Origin: Rubricella aquisinus
GTDB lineage: Bacteria > Pseudomonadota > Alphaproteobacteria > Rhodobacterales > Rhodobacteraceae
DNA: 64,000 nucleotides
Reading direction: 5' to 3'
Assembly: GCF_014199445.1 (NCBI RefSeq)
Contig: NZ_JACIJS010000002.1
Span: 186,001-250,000, forward strand
Shown: positions 8,587 through 16,186 of the stretch, in pieces
Position numbering within the stretch: position 1 is the first letter of the stretch
Layout: each line of letters starts with the position of its first letter
The notes under the pieces: generated by a model
What the model was told of the DNA's origin: nothing
Databases searched by the model: none
The model's input: the letters and a program-made list of their open reading frames with translations, nothing else
Made by a program: the position numbers and the translations under genes

Positions 8587-9245
8587 ATCACCCCGCGTGC
8601 GTCAAGGATCAGGGCACCAAACACGCCCGCGATGGTCAGAATACTTAAGCTGAGGAACAGGAACCCAACCCGACGAAAGCCATGCGCCTCCGCCACACCG
8701 ACGGAGATGAACCACAGGAAGGGCACCATGCTGATCCAATAGGGCGGCAGGGCGATCCAGTCTGCGCCAAGTGCTGGGAAGGTCGGCTCCATAAACGCCA
8801 GAAAGATCGTGAACAGTGCCATGGCAAGGCCGAACGGTGCCGCGACAAGTGCGCCCCAGAACACCCCTGCCCGCGTGTCGCGCCACGATCCCTTGCCGCC
8901 GAACAGTTTGCACACCGCGCCGATGGCACCCGCGAAGATGTACATCGACGCCGTGCGCGCAAACAGCATCAGGATCAGATAGACGGCAATCGCGACCGGC
9001 AGCCGATCCTCCGCCGCCTGTGGGGGGGCAACGACCGTCTTGAGGCTCCAGGACAGAAACGTCACGATGTCCGACAACATGACATAAAACAGCAAGCGTG
9101 CTTCTGCCGGGTCCTCCGCGATCAGGCGCGCGGTAGATTTGCGCATGTCGCGCCAGCCATCAATGATCCGCTTACCCAGAGAGGCGCGTTGATCCTCGTA
9201 ATGGCCATGGGTGACTTCGAAATCGTCCGGAGCGTGGTCAGACAT
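8583..9245 (-). CDS. Yip1-family membrane protein, second of three in suf operon
   Basis: A 220-residue membrane protein with about five helices after a charged N-terminal region (residues 1-50, with AEDPAEARLLFYVMLSD). The loop KLFGGKGSWRDTRAGVFWGA matches the loop in the first paralogue (VFGGRGSYFTSRLGFFWMS), and VGVAEAHGFRRVGFLFLSL matches the third. The three genes were therefore made by tandem duplication and then diverged. It starts 4 bases after the upstream paralogue and overlaps the downstream one by 4 bases. No catalytic motif is visible. Function unknown. Confidence 0.75.
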   Translation of the reverse strand: MSDHAPDDFEVTHGHYEDQRASLGKRIIDGWRDMRKSTARLIAEDPAEARLLFYVMLSDIVTFLSWSLKTVVAPPQAAEDRLPVAIAVYLILMLFARTASMYIFAGAIGAVCKLFGGKGSWRDTRAGVFWGALVAAPFGLAMALFTIFLAFMEPTFPALGADWIALPPYWISMVPFLWFISVGVAEAHGFRRVGFLFLSLSILTIAGVFGALILDARGVI

Positions 9246-9249
9246 GGGC

Positions 9250-9849
9250 TTACACCGTCAGCAACACGAGGCCACCGATCAGCCCCGCGAGCACAATAAG
9301 GCTCAGAATGACAGTGGCCAGCCCATAAATCGGCCGCTCGAATCCTTCCGTCTCCACCAATCCACGCGACCACAGCCACAACAGCATGAGTTGTGCTGCG
9401 ATATTGACGATATCCGCGACATAAAGGATCCGGGCTGAGCCGGTCATCAGGGCCGCGAAATCGACCATACCTGCGAGCAAAATGGCCGGGGCAATCGCCA
9501 CGGACATCCAGAAAAAGCCAAGGCGCGAGGTGAAATAGGAGCCGCGCCCGCCAAACACCTTTGCACTCCAGCGCGCCACAGCGGCCATGAAATACCGCAT
9601 CAGCGTCACGATCACGACCGAAGTGATGAACCACGAGATGATCACACCGGACCCGTCAAGCGGCTCTGCCGATTGGGCCATATTGCCCTGAATGGCGCGT
9701 GGGATACCCGCGACGAAAAACAGCCCGCCTGCGAGCATGACATACATCAGCGCCCGTGGCTCCTCATAGCCTCGGGCTAGCTGCTCATGCATGGCGGCCC
9801 GTGGGGACCGCCATGTGTGCAGGATGTCACTGACGAGGGACGTGCTCAC
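9250..9849 (-). CDS. Yip1-family membrane protein, first of three in suf operon
   Basis: A 199-residue membrane protein with about five helices. It carries a short N-terminal arm with HTWRSPRAAMHEQLARG, the KVFGGRGSYFTSRLGFFW loop, and the late motif LWSRGLVETEGFERPIYGL in place of the AEAHGF motif of its siblings. It overlaps the end of sufD by 4 bases (ATGA), so it is translated with the suf operon. Yip1-type assignment rests on the helix pattern and conserved loop; the biochemical role is unknown. Confidence 0.72.
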   Translation of the reverse strand: MSTSLVSDILHTWRSPRAAMHEQLARGYEEPRALMYVMLAGGLFFVAGIPRAIQGNMAQSAEPLDGSGVIISWFITSVVIVTLMRYFMAAVARWSAKVFGGRGSYFTSRLGFFWMSVAIAPAILLAGMVDFAALMTGSARILYVADIVNIAAQLMLLWLWSRGLVETEGFERPIYGLATVILSLIVLAGLIGGLVLLTV

Positions 9850-11138
9850 TTCGAATGCCGCTCCAGCCAGCCAGCGACGCGCCCGCGCATCTCTTCGGCC
9901 AGATCGTCATCCGCGATTTCGTCCATCGCTTCCCCAAGGAAAGCCAGAACCAGCATGTTCTCCGCCTGTGCGCGCGGGATGCCCCGGCTCAGCAGATAGA
10001 ACAGCGCCGTTTCATCCGCCGCGCCGCAGGTGGAGCCATGGGAGCACGCCACATCATCGGCATAAATCTCAAGCTCAGGCTTAGCGAGGAATTGCGCGTC
10101 GTCATCCAGCAAAAGTCCCTGACTGATCTGATAACCATCGGTTTTCTGCGCGCCCTCTTTGACGAGGATTTTGCCCTGAAACACCCCGACAGCGCCGGAT
10201 TTCAGCACTTTCTTGAACACCTGACGGCTTTCGCAGCGTTCCGCGTCATGGGTCACGAATACCGTGTCATCATGGTGGAAATCCCCCTCCCCGACACAGG
10301 CACCCGCCACATGGGCGGAGGCGTCATCACCCTGCATATCAATCACATGCTCATTACGGGTCAGCACGCCATTCACCGTGAGAGTGAAGGATTTATAGAG
10401 CGCTTCCTTGCCCACCCGCGCGAACATGTGGCTCACGCATTGGCGGTCATGATCGCGGCCTTGGGCACGGACATGGTGAAATTCGGCGCCATCGCCCACC
10501 ATGATCTCCATCGCCTTGTTAAAACGCGCAGCAGCGGGACCGTTCTCCAGAATAGTGAGGGTCGCGCTGTCATCCACCTTGATCACATGATGGATCACCG
10601 CATCCGCATCCTCGGCCACATGAAGGTAGCGCAGGTTCACCGGGCGGCTGACCGGGCCGGTGGCGCGGATCACGACGCCGGATTGCGCAACAGCGGTGTT
10701 GAGGGCGGCGAAAGGACGATCTACGGGGGTTTGGCCCGCAGCCTCCAGCACGCCAAACACGTCCTTGGCCCAGTGAATATCGGTGGCGAGCGCATCCGTG
10801 AGATGCTCCACGCTCAGATGCGGCTCCCCGCTTAGATCGGAGGATTGGGCAGCATCGAACACACCATCGACAAACACGATGCGCAGCGCATCAAACCCGT
10901 CAAACACCGGTGTTTCATCGGTAACGAGTGCCGTCGCATGGCGCGGCGCATCGGCATTCAGGATCGCGGGATTGGTGAACCGCCAATATTCATCCCGACG
11001 CATGGGTGCTCCCATTGCGCGCAACCGGGCCATAGCCCCATCGCGGGCCTCATTGGCCCATTTCGCGGCGGATGCGGGTGCCGGATGACGCGCGACGAGC
11101 GCCTCCGCCCCGCTGATTTTCACGTCTGCAACAGCCAT
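9846..11138 (-). CDS. sufD: SufD Fe-S cluster assembly protein
   Basis: A 430-residue SufB/SufD-family protein, partner of SufB and SufC in the scaffold complex that builds Fe-S clusters. The C-terminal beta-helix core holds the family features HVIDMQGDDASAHV, HHDDTVFVTHDAERCESRQVFK and QISQGLLLDDDAQFLAKPELEIYADDVACSHGSTCG, seen across residues 250-390. The His in CSHGST near 365 matches the conserved SufD residue involved in assembly. The gene starts immediately after sufC and ends overlapping the first Yip1-like gene. Order sufB-sufC-sufD is standard, but here three small genes and a cupin gene separate sufB from sufC. Confidence 0.95.
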   Translation of the reverse strand: MAVADVKISGAEALVARHPAPASAAKWANEARDGAMARLRAMGAPMRRDEYWRFTNPAILNADAPRHATALVTDETPVFDGFDALRIVFVDGVFDAAQSSDLSGEPHLSVEHLTDALATDIHWAKDVFGVLEAAGQTPVDRPFAALNTAVAQSGVVIRATGPVSRPVNLRYLHVAEDADAVIHHVIKVDDSATLTILENGPAAARFNKAMEIMVGDGAEFHHVRAQGRDHDRQCVSHMFARVGKEALYKSFTLTVNGVLTRNEHVIDMQGDDASAHVAGACVGEGDFHHDDTVFVTHDAERCESRQVFKKVLKSGAVGVFQGKILVKEGAQKTDGYQISQGLLLDDDAQFLAKPELEIYADDVACSHGSTCGAADETALFYLLSRGIPRAQAENMLVLAFLGEAMDEIADDDLAEEMRGRVAGWLERHSK

Positions 11139-11894
11139 TTACGCCACCTCACCGAGGATATCGGCATAGCCATTATTCTCCACCTCAAGGGCAAGCTCGG
11201 GGCCGCCCGTCTTGATGATCTTGCCGTCTGCCATGATGTGCACGACGTCCGGCTTGATATGGTCCAAAAGCCGCTGGTAGTGCGTGATCACAAGGAAAGA
11301 CCGGCCCGCATCGCGCAGCGCGTTTACGCCTTCGGCCACCAGTTTCATTGCGTCCACATCAAGGCCAGAATCGGTTTCATCAAGGATGCACATCTTCGGC
11401 TCAAGCATCGCCATTTGCAGGATTTCGTTGCGCTTCTTCTCCCCACCGGAGAAGCCGACATTGACCGGGCGCTTGAGCATATCGGCGTCGATCTTGAGGC
11501 TTTTCGCCTTTTCGCGCACGACCTTGAGGAATTCGCCAGCCGAAAGCTCCTCCTCACCGCGCGCCTTGCGCTGTGCGTTCACGGCTGTGCGCAGGAAGGT
11601 CATGTTGCCAACACCGGGGATTTCCACCGGATATTGGAAGGCAAGGAAAACACCCGCCGCCGCGCGTTCCTCCGGCTCCATATCGAGGATGTCATCCCCC
11701 AGCAACGTGGCCTCGCCATCGGTCACTTCGTAGCCGTCCTTGCCGGACAGCACATAAGACAGCGTGGACTTGCCCGAGCCATTCGGCCCCATGATCGCAT
11801 GGACTTCGCCCGCGCCAATCTCCAGATTGACACCTTTGAGGATCTGCTTGTCCTCTTCTTCAAGTTTGACGTGCAGGTTCTTGATGCTCAACAT
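11139..11894 (-). CDS. sufC: SufC ATPase of the SufBCD complex
   Basis: A 251-residue soluble ABC ATPase that powers the SufB-SufD scaffold. Walker A is GPNGSGKSTLSYVLSG (about 36-51), the signature is VGFSGGEKKRNEILQMA (about 145), Walker B is CILDETDSGLD with the SufC-typical Asp-Ser, and the switch His is in VITHYQRLLDHI. The start codon overlaps the stop of the preceding small gene as TAATG, a coupling arrangement. It abuts sufD with no gap. Confidence 0.97.
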   Translation of the reverse strand: MLSIKNLHVKLEEEDKQILKGVNLEIGAGEVHAIMGPNGSGKSTLSYVLSGKDGYEVTDGEATLLGDDILDMEPEERAAAGVFLAFQYPVEIPGVGNMTFLRTAVNAQRKARGEEELSAGEFLKVVREKAKSLKIDADMLKRPVNVGFSGGEKKRNEILQMAMLEPKMCILDETDSGLDVDAMKLVAEGVNALRDAGRSFLVITHYQRLLDHIKPDVVHIMADGKIIKTGGPELALEVENNGYADILGEVA

Positions 11895-12139
11895 TATTTT
11901 TCTCCAGTGTTCGCGCCTGCAGGGGCGTCATTGTCATCATCGTCGCTGTACCAACCGAGTTTTCCGGCGACGAAATTATGGGCATAGTGAAAGAGGACTA
12001 CGAAAACGGCCGTCTTGATCGCCGCTTCCAGAAAGGCCGCGAGGGTCGTCACATTCGGCCCCTCCAGCCAGAGGTTTGAGATAAAACCGAGGGTGAAATA
12101 AATCAGCCCGGCAATGATGCTCGCGCCTAAATAGTTCAT
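11894..12139 (-). CDS. Small two-helix membrane protein in suf operon, unknown
   Basis: An 81-residue protein with two hydrophobic helices (about 4-24 and 38-57) and an Asp/Glu/Ala-rich tail (YSDDDDNDAPAGANTGEK). Function unknown. It overlaps the cupin gene by 4 bases (ATGA) and shares one base with the sufC start (TAATG), so it lies in the translationally coupled core of the operon. Codon use is like its neighbours. The acidic tail could bind iron, but that is speculation. Confidence 0.8.
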   Translation of the reverse strand: MNYLGASIIAGLIYFTLGFISNLWLEGPNVTTLAAFLEAAIKTAVFVVLFHYAHNFVAGKLGWYSDDDDNDAPAGANTGEK

Positions 12140-12636
12140 TCTTCGCCCTCCAGATAATCCCGTGTGTCTTCCATCCGGCCGATAAACCGAATGTGCGCGG
12201 TATCGAAACTGTTGCCTTCGCCAATGGCCAAGGCTGCAAATTTCCCGCTGTCAGGATATTCAACGATATCAGGGTCCAATTTGGTCGATAGGCTGAGGTA
12301 TTTCAGGACCACCTCGCCGGTATTGATAATCTGGTGCGCCGTCTCCTGACCGCCCTTCGGAGCAGAGCAGATATCGCCCTTGCGGATCGGATGGCTCGCC
12401 TCCCCAAACCGGTAGGTGCCAGTTCCCTCAAGAATGATGAACATCTCTTCCTTGGCGTGGTGATTGTGGAATGGAAAGGCGCGTTTGCCGGGCTGCACCT
12501 CCATATACATCACACCCAGATCCTTTGCGCCGAGGGCATCACCCATGGGAGCAAGCCGCGCGCCAAACGTTTCCGACCCGCCGAAATCATTATCGAAGCC
12601 GCGCGCATCCGCGATGTTCAAAACTGGGCTGGTCAT
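12136..12636 (-). CDS. Cupin-domain protein in suf operon
   Basis: A 166-residue small beta-barrel protein. The cupin motif 1 is visible as FPFHNHHAKEEMFIILEGTG (about 63-82), with two or three His and a Glu as metal ligands. Motif 2 is PKGGQETAHQIINTGE (about 99-114) with the late His. Start at 12636 (MTSPVLNIADARG) overlaps the preceding small gene by 4 bases (ATGA). Cupins of this type bind a metal or a small ligand; the substrate is unknown. A role as a metal or redox sensor, or in sulfur chemistry, would fit the operon but is inference. Confidence 0.85.
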   Translation of the reverse strand: MTSPVLNIADARGFDNDFGGSETFGARLAPMGDALGAKDLGVMYMEVQPGKRAFPFHNHHAKEEMFIILEGTGTYRFGEASHPIRKGDICSAPKGGQETAHQIINTGEVVLKYLSLSTKLDPDIVEYPDSGKFAALAIGEGNSFDTAHIRFIGRMEDTRDYLEGEE

Positions 12637-12824
12637 TTCGTCCTCCGCAATACGATCTGCGCAAATAGACTGCCGCAAAAACCCGATACCGCGCCAAGGA
12701 TCATCACCTGCCACATGGCCAGCGCGTCTGTCACGATGTCCACCAACCCGGCGAACATCGCACAAAACAGGCCCGTGAGAGCAGCGGTGAGCACTATAGG
12801 GTTCATCAACTTCCGACCGATCAT
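12633..12824 (-). CDS. Small membrane protein in suf operon, unknown
   Basis: A 63-residue protein with two hydrophobic helices (about 9-30 and 37-57) and a basic end (IVLRRTK). The ATG at 12824 shares one base with the stop of the 50-codon gene before it (TAATG), which points to coupled translation; an internal ATG at 12806 has GGAAG upstream and is an alternative start giving 57 residues. It overlaps the cupin gene by 4 bases. No family recognised. Confidence 0.7.
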   Translation of the reverse strand: MIGRKLMNPIVLTAALTGLFCAMFAGLVDIVTDALAMWQVMILGAVSGFCGSLFAQIVLRRTK

Positions 12825-12976
12825 TAATTGCTGTCTTGGGTTCCGCCATAACCTTGTACATCGACAATAGTCTTCGAACCTCCACGCTTACTGCGTCGTT
12901 CAGACCAAACGATAATACAAACCAACCCCGCTATAATGCTGCCAAATCCAATGACAACCAGCCAGATGCTACCCAA
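12824..12976 (-). CDS. Fifty-residue single-helix protein with TTG start, between sufB and the cupin gene
   Basis: Reading from a TTG at 12976 gives 50 codons ending in TAA. The protein has one hydrophobic helix (residues about 4-24, starting [12 protein letters not shown]), then a basic patch (SERRSKRGG) and a polar tail ending in GGTQDSN. A strong ribosome site GGAGG sits five bases before the TTG, inside the last codons of sufB, and the gene overlaps sufB by 8 bases. Its stop overlaps the next ATG as TAATG. No ATG is available in this frame, so it is easily missed. The topology would be one membrane anchor with a cytoplasmic basic tail. No family recognised. The stretch is more A+T-rich than the suf genes around it. 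Confidence 0.7.
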   Translation of the reverse strand: MGSIWLVVIGFGSIIAGLVCIIVWSERRSKRGGSKTIVDVQGYGGTQDSN

Positions 12977-14486
12977 CTGAACCCTCCAGGGAAATCGCCA
13001 CCAATTGCTGCGCTTCCATTGCGAATTCCATGGGCAGCGCCTGAAGCACTTCCTTACAGAACCCGTTAACGACGAGCGCTACGGCCTCCTCCTCATCCAT
13101 GCCGCGCTGGCGGCAGTAAAAGAGTTGATCGTCATCGACCTTGGATGTGGTCGCTTCGTGCTCCACCCGCGATGAATTGTTCTTCACCTCGATATAGGGA
13201 ACCGTATGCGCGCCGCATTTGTCGCCGATCAACAGGCTGTCACACTGGGTGTAATTCCGGCTATTCTTCGCCTTGGGGTGCATCGACACAAGCCCGCGAT
13301 AGGTGTTTTGCGCGCGGCCTGCCGAAATGCCCTTGGACACGATCCGGGATTTCGTGTTTTTGCCCAGATGCACCATTTTCGTGCCGGTATCAGCCTGCTG
13401 CATGTTGTTGGCGATGGCGATTGAGTAGAACTCGCCTTGGCTTTCCTCCCCGCGCAGAATGCAGGACGGGTATTTCCACGTCACGGCGGAACCCGTCTCA
13501 ACTTGCGTCCACATCACCTTGGACCGGTCCCCCCGGCAATCGGCGCGCTTGGTCACGAAGTTATAGATACCGCCCACGCCGTTTTCATCGCCGGGATACC
13601 AGTTTTGCACGGTGGAGTATTTGATCTCCGCATCTTCGAGTGCCACGAGTTCCACGACTGCGGCGTGAAGTTGGTGCGTGTCGCGCATCGGCGCGGTGCA
13701 GCCCTCCAGATAAGACACATAGGAGCCCTTATCCGCGATGATGAGCGTGCGCTCGAACTGGCCGGTATTCTCCGCATTGATGCGGAAATAGGTGGACAAT
13801 TCCATCGGGCAGCGCACGCCGGGCGGCACATAGACGAACGAGCCGTCGGAATAGACCGCCGAGTTGAGCGTGGCAAAGAAGTTATCGGATTGCGGCACCA
13901 CGGTGCCGAGATATTTCCGCACCAGTTCGGGATGCTCCCGCACCGCTTCGGAGATGGAGCAGAAAATCACGCCCGCGCGGGCCAATTCTTCCTTGAAGGT
14001 CGTGCCGACGGATACGCTGTCGAACACCGCATCAACCGCAACCTTGCGGTTCGGATCGACATCCGCGCCCTCGACACCCGCCAGAAGCATCTGCTCTTTC
14101 AGCGGGATCCCCAGCTTTTCATAGGTGCGCAACAGTTCGGGATCGACCTCATCCAGCGATTTCGGCTTGTCCTGCATGGATTTGGGCGTCGCGTAGTAAT
14201 ACTGCTCCTGATACTCGATCTTGGGATAATCGACCATCGCCCATTCCGGCTCATCCATTTCCAGCCAGCGGCGATAGGCAGCGAGACGCCATTCCAGCAT
14301 CCATTCCGGCTCTTCATTCTTGGCAGAGATCAGGCGGACGATATCCTCATTCAGGCCCTTGGGCGCAAAATCCATCTCCACATTGGTGGACCAACCATAT
14401 TTGTATTTGCCCGACAGCGATTTCACCGCTTCCACGGTTTCCGCTTCAACGCCCTCTTTCACTTTCACTTCGTCAAGTGCGGTCAT
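12969..14486 (-). CDS. sufB: SufB Fe-S cluster scaffold protein
   Basis: A 505-residue SufB, the subunit on which new Fe-S clusters form. The core contains [39 protein letters not shown] and the C-terminal [20 protein letters not shown] with the Cys and [24 protein letters not shown] with the conserved Glu/His region used for cluster assembly. Full length for the family. The start has GGAG about 8 bases upstream. It lies 40 bases downstream of the first desulfurase gene, and its 3' end overlaps the TTG-started small gene. Confidence 0.97.
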   Translation of the reverse strand: MTALDEVKVKEGVEAETVEAVKSLSGKYKYGWSTNVEMDFAPKGLNEDIVRLISAKNEEPEWMLEWRLAAYRRWLEMDEPEWAMVDYPKIEYQEQYYYATPKSMQDKPKSLDEVDPELLRTYEKLGIPLKEQMLLAGVEGADVDPNRKVAVDAVFDSVSVGTTFKEELARAGVIFCSISEAVREHPELVRKYLGTVVPQSDNFFATLNSAVYSDGSFVYVPPGVRCPMELSTYFRINAENTGQFERTLIIADKGSYVSYLEGCTAPMRDTHQLHAAVVELVALEDAEIKYSTVQNWYPGDENGVGGIYNFVTKRADCRGDRSKVMWTQVETGSAVTWKYPSCILRGEESQGEFYSIAIANNMQQADTGTKMVHLGKNTKSRIVSKGISAGRAQNTYRGLVSMHPKAKNSRNYTQCDSLLIGDKCGAHTVPYIEVKNNSSRVEHEATTSKVDDDQLFYCRQRGMDEEEAVALVVNGFCKEVLQALPMEFAMEAQQLVAISLEGSVG

Positions 14487-14526
14487 ACTGGTCGCTCCTC
14501 ACATCGGCGCATCAAGCGCCTGTTCC

Positions 14527-15570
14527 TCAAGCCGCGCGCGCAATGTGGCGGCGGTACTGCTTCGTCCAGGCTTCAACGAAGCCCATAATTTCGTCTTCCG
14601 TCGTGCTCGGGCCAAGGCTGACCCGGATGGCAGAGGCGGCGGTCACATCATCCGCGCCCATCGCCTTCAAAACCCGGCTTGGGCCCACCTTGCCGCTGGA
14701 ACAGGCCGATCCCGCAGACACGGCATATCCGGCAAGGTCCATCTGCATCACCTGCGTCTCCCCCTTCCACCCTGGCAGCGCAAAGGTGGACGTGTTGGGC
14801 AGGCGGCGCGCACCCTTGCCAAAAAAGATAAGATCGGGCGCAGCCTCGGCAAGGGCGTTTTCTAGAATGTTTCTAAGTTTTTCAACCCGGTCCCAAACGC
14901 CCGCCTCCATGTCCGCAATCGCGGCGGTCAGGGCGGCGGCCATGCCGGCAATGCCAATGATGTTTTCGGTGCCCGCGCGGCGCGACATTTCCTGCCCGCC
15001 CCCCTTCAGGATCGCGTCCACATCCAGCCCCTGCCGCAGCACCAGCGCGCCGACGCCCTTCGGCCCACCGAATTTATGCGCCGACAGGATCGCCATATCG
15101 GCCCCGGACCATGAGAACGCAAAAGGCACCTTACCCACGGCCTGCACCGCATCGGTCAGCGCCAGCCCTTCTGGCAGGTCCTGCAAAACCCCGGTCTCGG
15201 AATTGGCCGTTTGCACCGTGCTTTGCGCGGGATTGGTCACCGTCACACGGCCATCGGCATCGCAGGTCAGATCCGGTATGATCCATGTGTCGATGCAATC
15301 ATGTTCCCCGGCAAAACCGCTCAACGTTCGGCCATGCAGGGCAAGTGCCGCGGCCTCCGTCGCGCCGGAGGTGAACACGATATCCGCCCCCGATGCTCCG
15401 ATTGCCGCTGAGATATCGCGCCGGGCATTCTCGATAATCGCCGTCGCCGCGCGCCCCTCCCCATGAACGGAGGACGGATTGCCCACGACATCCATCGCCG
15501 CGATCATCGCAGCGCGCGCCTCTGCCCGCAAAGGGGCCGTGGCGTTCCAATCGAGGTAAGCGCGGCTCAC
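14527..15570 (-). CDS. Cysteine desulfurase of the IscS/NifS type
   Basis: A 347-residue class-V aminotransferase-fold enzyme. The protein opens AYLDWNATAPLRAEARAAM, the PLP lysine is in LSAHKFGGPKG, and the active-site Cys sits in a long mobile loop YAVSAGSACSSGKVGPSRVL, the group-I (IscS/NifS) pattern, distinct from SufS at the end of the operon. Start is a GTG at 15570 that overlaps the iscR stop (GAGTGA). It is the first structural gene of the operon. Shorter than E. coli IscS by about 55 residues, which is common for alphaproteobacterial forms in this position. An Irr-like palindrome is embedded at 14861-14877. Confidence 0.92.
   Translation of the reverse strand: MSRAYLDWNATAPLRAEARAAMIAAMDVVGNPSSVHGEGRAATAIIENARRDISAAIGASGADIVFTSGATEAAALALHGRTLSGFAGEHDCIDTWIIPDLTCDADGRVTVTNPAQSTVQTANSETGVLQDLPEGLALTDAVQAVGKVPFAFSWSGADMAILSAHKFGGPKGVGALVLRQGLDVDAILKGGGQEMSRRAGTENIIGIAGMAAALTAAIADMEAGVWDRVEKLRNILENALAEAAPDLIFFGKGARRLPNTSTFALPGWKGETQVMQMDLAGYAVSAGSACSSGKVGPSRVLKAMGADDVTAASAIRVSLGPSTTEDEIMGFVEAWTKQYRRHIARAA
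14861..14877. promoter_or_regulatory. Irr/ICE-like palindrome inside the cysteine desulfurase gene
   Basis: TCTAGAATGTTTCTAAG shares the 14-base core TAGAATGTTTCTAA with the promoter site at 16101-16117. It falls in the coding strand as Leu-Arg-Asn-Ile-Leu-Glu-Asn, using the codons AGA for Arg and CTA for Leu, which are rare in this G+C-rich genome. The site is about 375 bases upstream of sufB. It could be a second operator; binding is not shown. Confidence 0.5.
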
Positions 15571-16025
15571 TCGTCCACCAATTCGACGAAGGACGGCACC
15601 GCTGGGCAGGGGGCCAACTGGTTGCCGGTGATGTCCGACAGGCGCGTTTGGTGCAGCATGACATAGACATGCGCCGACAGCGCCTCCCAAAGCTTATCGG
15701 TCAATTCCTGCGCGCTGGTTCCGGTAGAGGCCCCGGTCGCCCCTGCCCCACGGGCCAGCGCGTCCATCGTCTCGTCAACGGCGGCAAGGATCGTGGACAC
15801 GCGAATTTCGGACGGGGAGGTCATCAGCCGATAGCCGCCCCCCGGCCCGCGCACCGATTCAACGATCCCTGCCCGGCGCAGTTTGACGAAAAGCTGTTCA
15901 AGATAGGCGAGAGAGATATCCTGCCGCGCCGCAATCTCAGATAGGGAGACAAGCGCCCCCTCGGGCTGTTCGGCCAGATCCGCGAGCGCAATCATCGCAT
16001 AGCGCCCTTTTGTGCTGAGTTTCAT
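15567..16025 (-). CDS. iscR: IscR-type Rrf2 transcription regulator, single-cysteine form
   Basis: A 152-residue Rrf2-family regulator. The winged-helix DNA-binding region spans residues 1-80 (MKLSTKGRYAMIALADLA, LAYLEQLFVKLRRAGIV, VRGPGGGYRL). In place of the three cysteines that hold the cluster in E. coli IscR, only one Cys is present, near residue 140 in QLAPCPAVP. The IscR of Rhodobacter sphaeroides is known to be a functional Fe-S repressor of this reduced type. It is the first gene of the suf operon and probably controls it; GGAG precedes the ATG. Its stop overlaps the GTG of the desulfurase gene. Confidence 0.92.
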   Translation of the reverse strand: MKLSTKGRYAMIALADLAEQPEGALVSLSEIAARQDISLAYLEQLFVKLRRAGIVESVRGPGGGYRLMTSPSEIRVSTILAAVDETMDALARGAGATGASTGTSAQELTDKLWEALSAHVYVMLHQTRLSDITGNQLAPCPAVPSFVELVDE

Positions 16026-16100
16026 GGCACATCTCCGACTTCTATTGACCGAAATGGGTGCAGGGGTTACTTCCCAACAACCATGCGAGGCATCGCCTTG

Positions 16101-16138
16101 TTTAGAATGTTTCTAAAATTCCCGACTGGAATTGTCAA
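16101..16138 (-). promoter_or_regulatory. iscR-suf promoter with Irr-type box and second inverted repeat
   Basis: On the minus strand, -35 TTGACA (16133-16138) and -10 TAGAAA (16110-16115) are spaced by 17 bases, about 85 bases upstream of iscR. A perfect palindrome TTTAGAA-TGT-TTCTAAA (16101-16117) covers the -10 and matches the Irr/ICE box of alphaproteobacteria. A second perfect repeat AATTCC-CGACT-GGAATT (16117-16133) fills the spacer and is a candidate IscR or other operator. Confidence 0.75.
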
Positions 16139-16186
16139 GCTAGTGATATCCCCAGTCAGCAGTGTAAATAAACGGAGAGGATTGAT

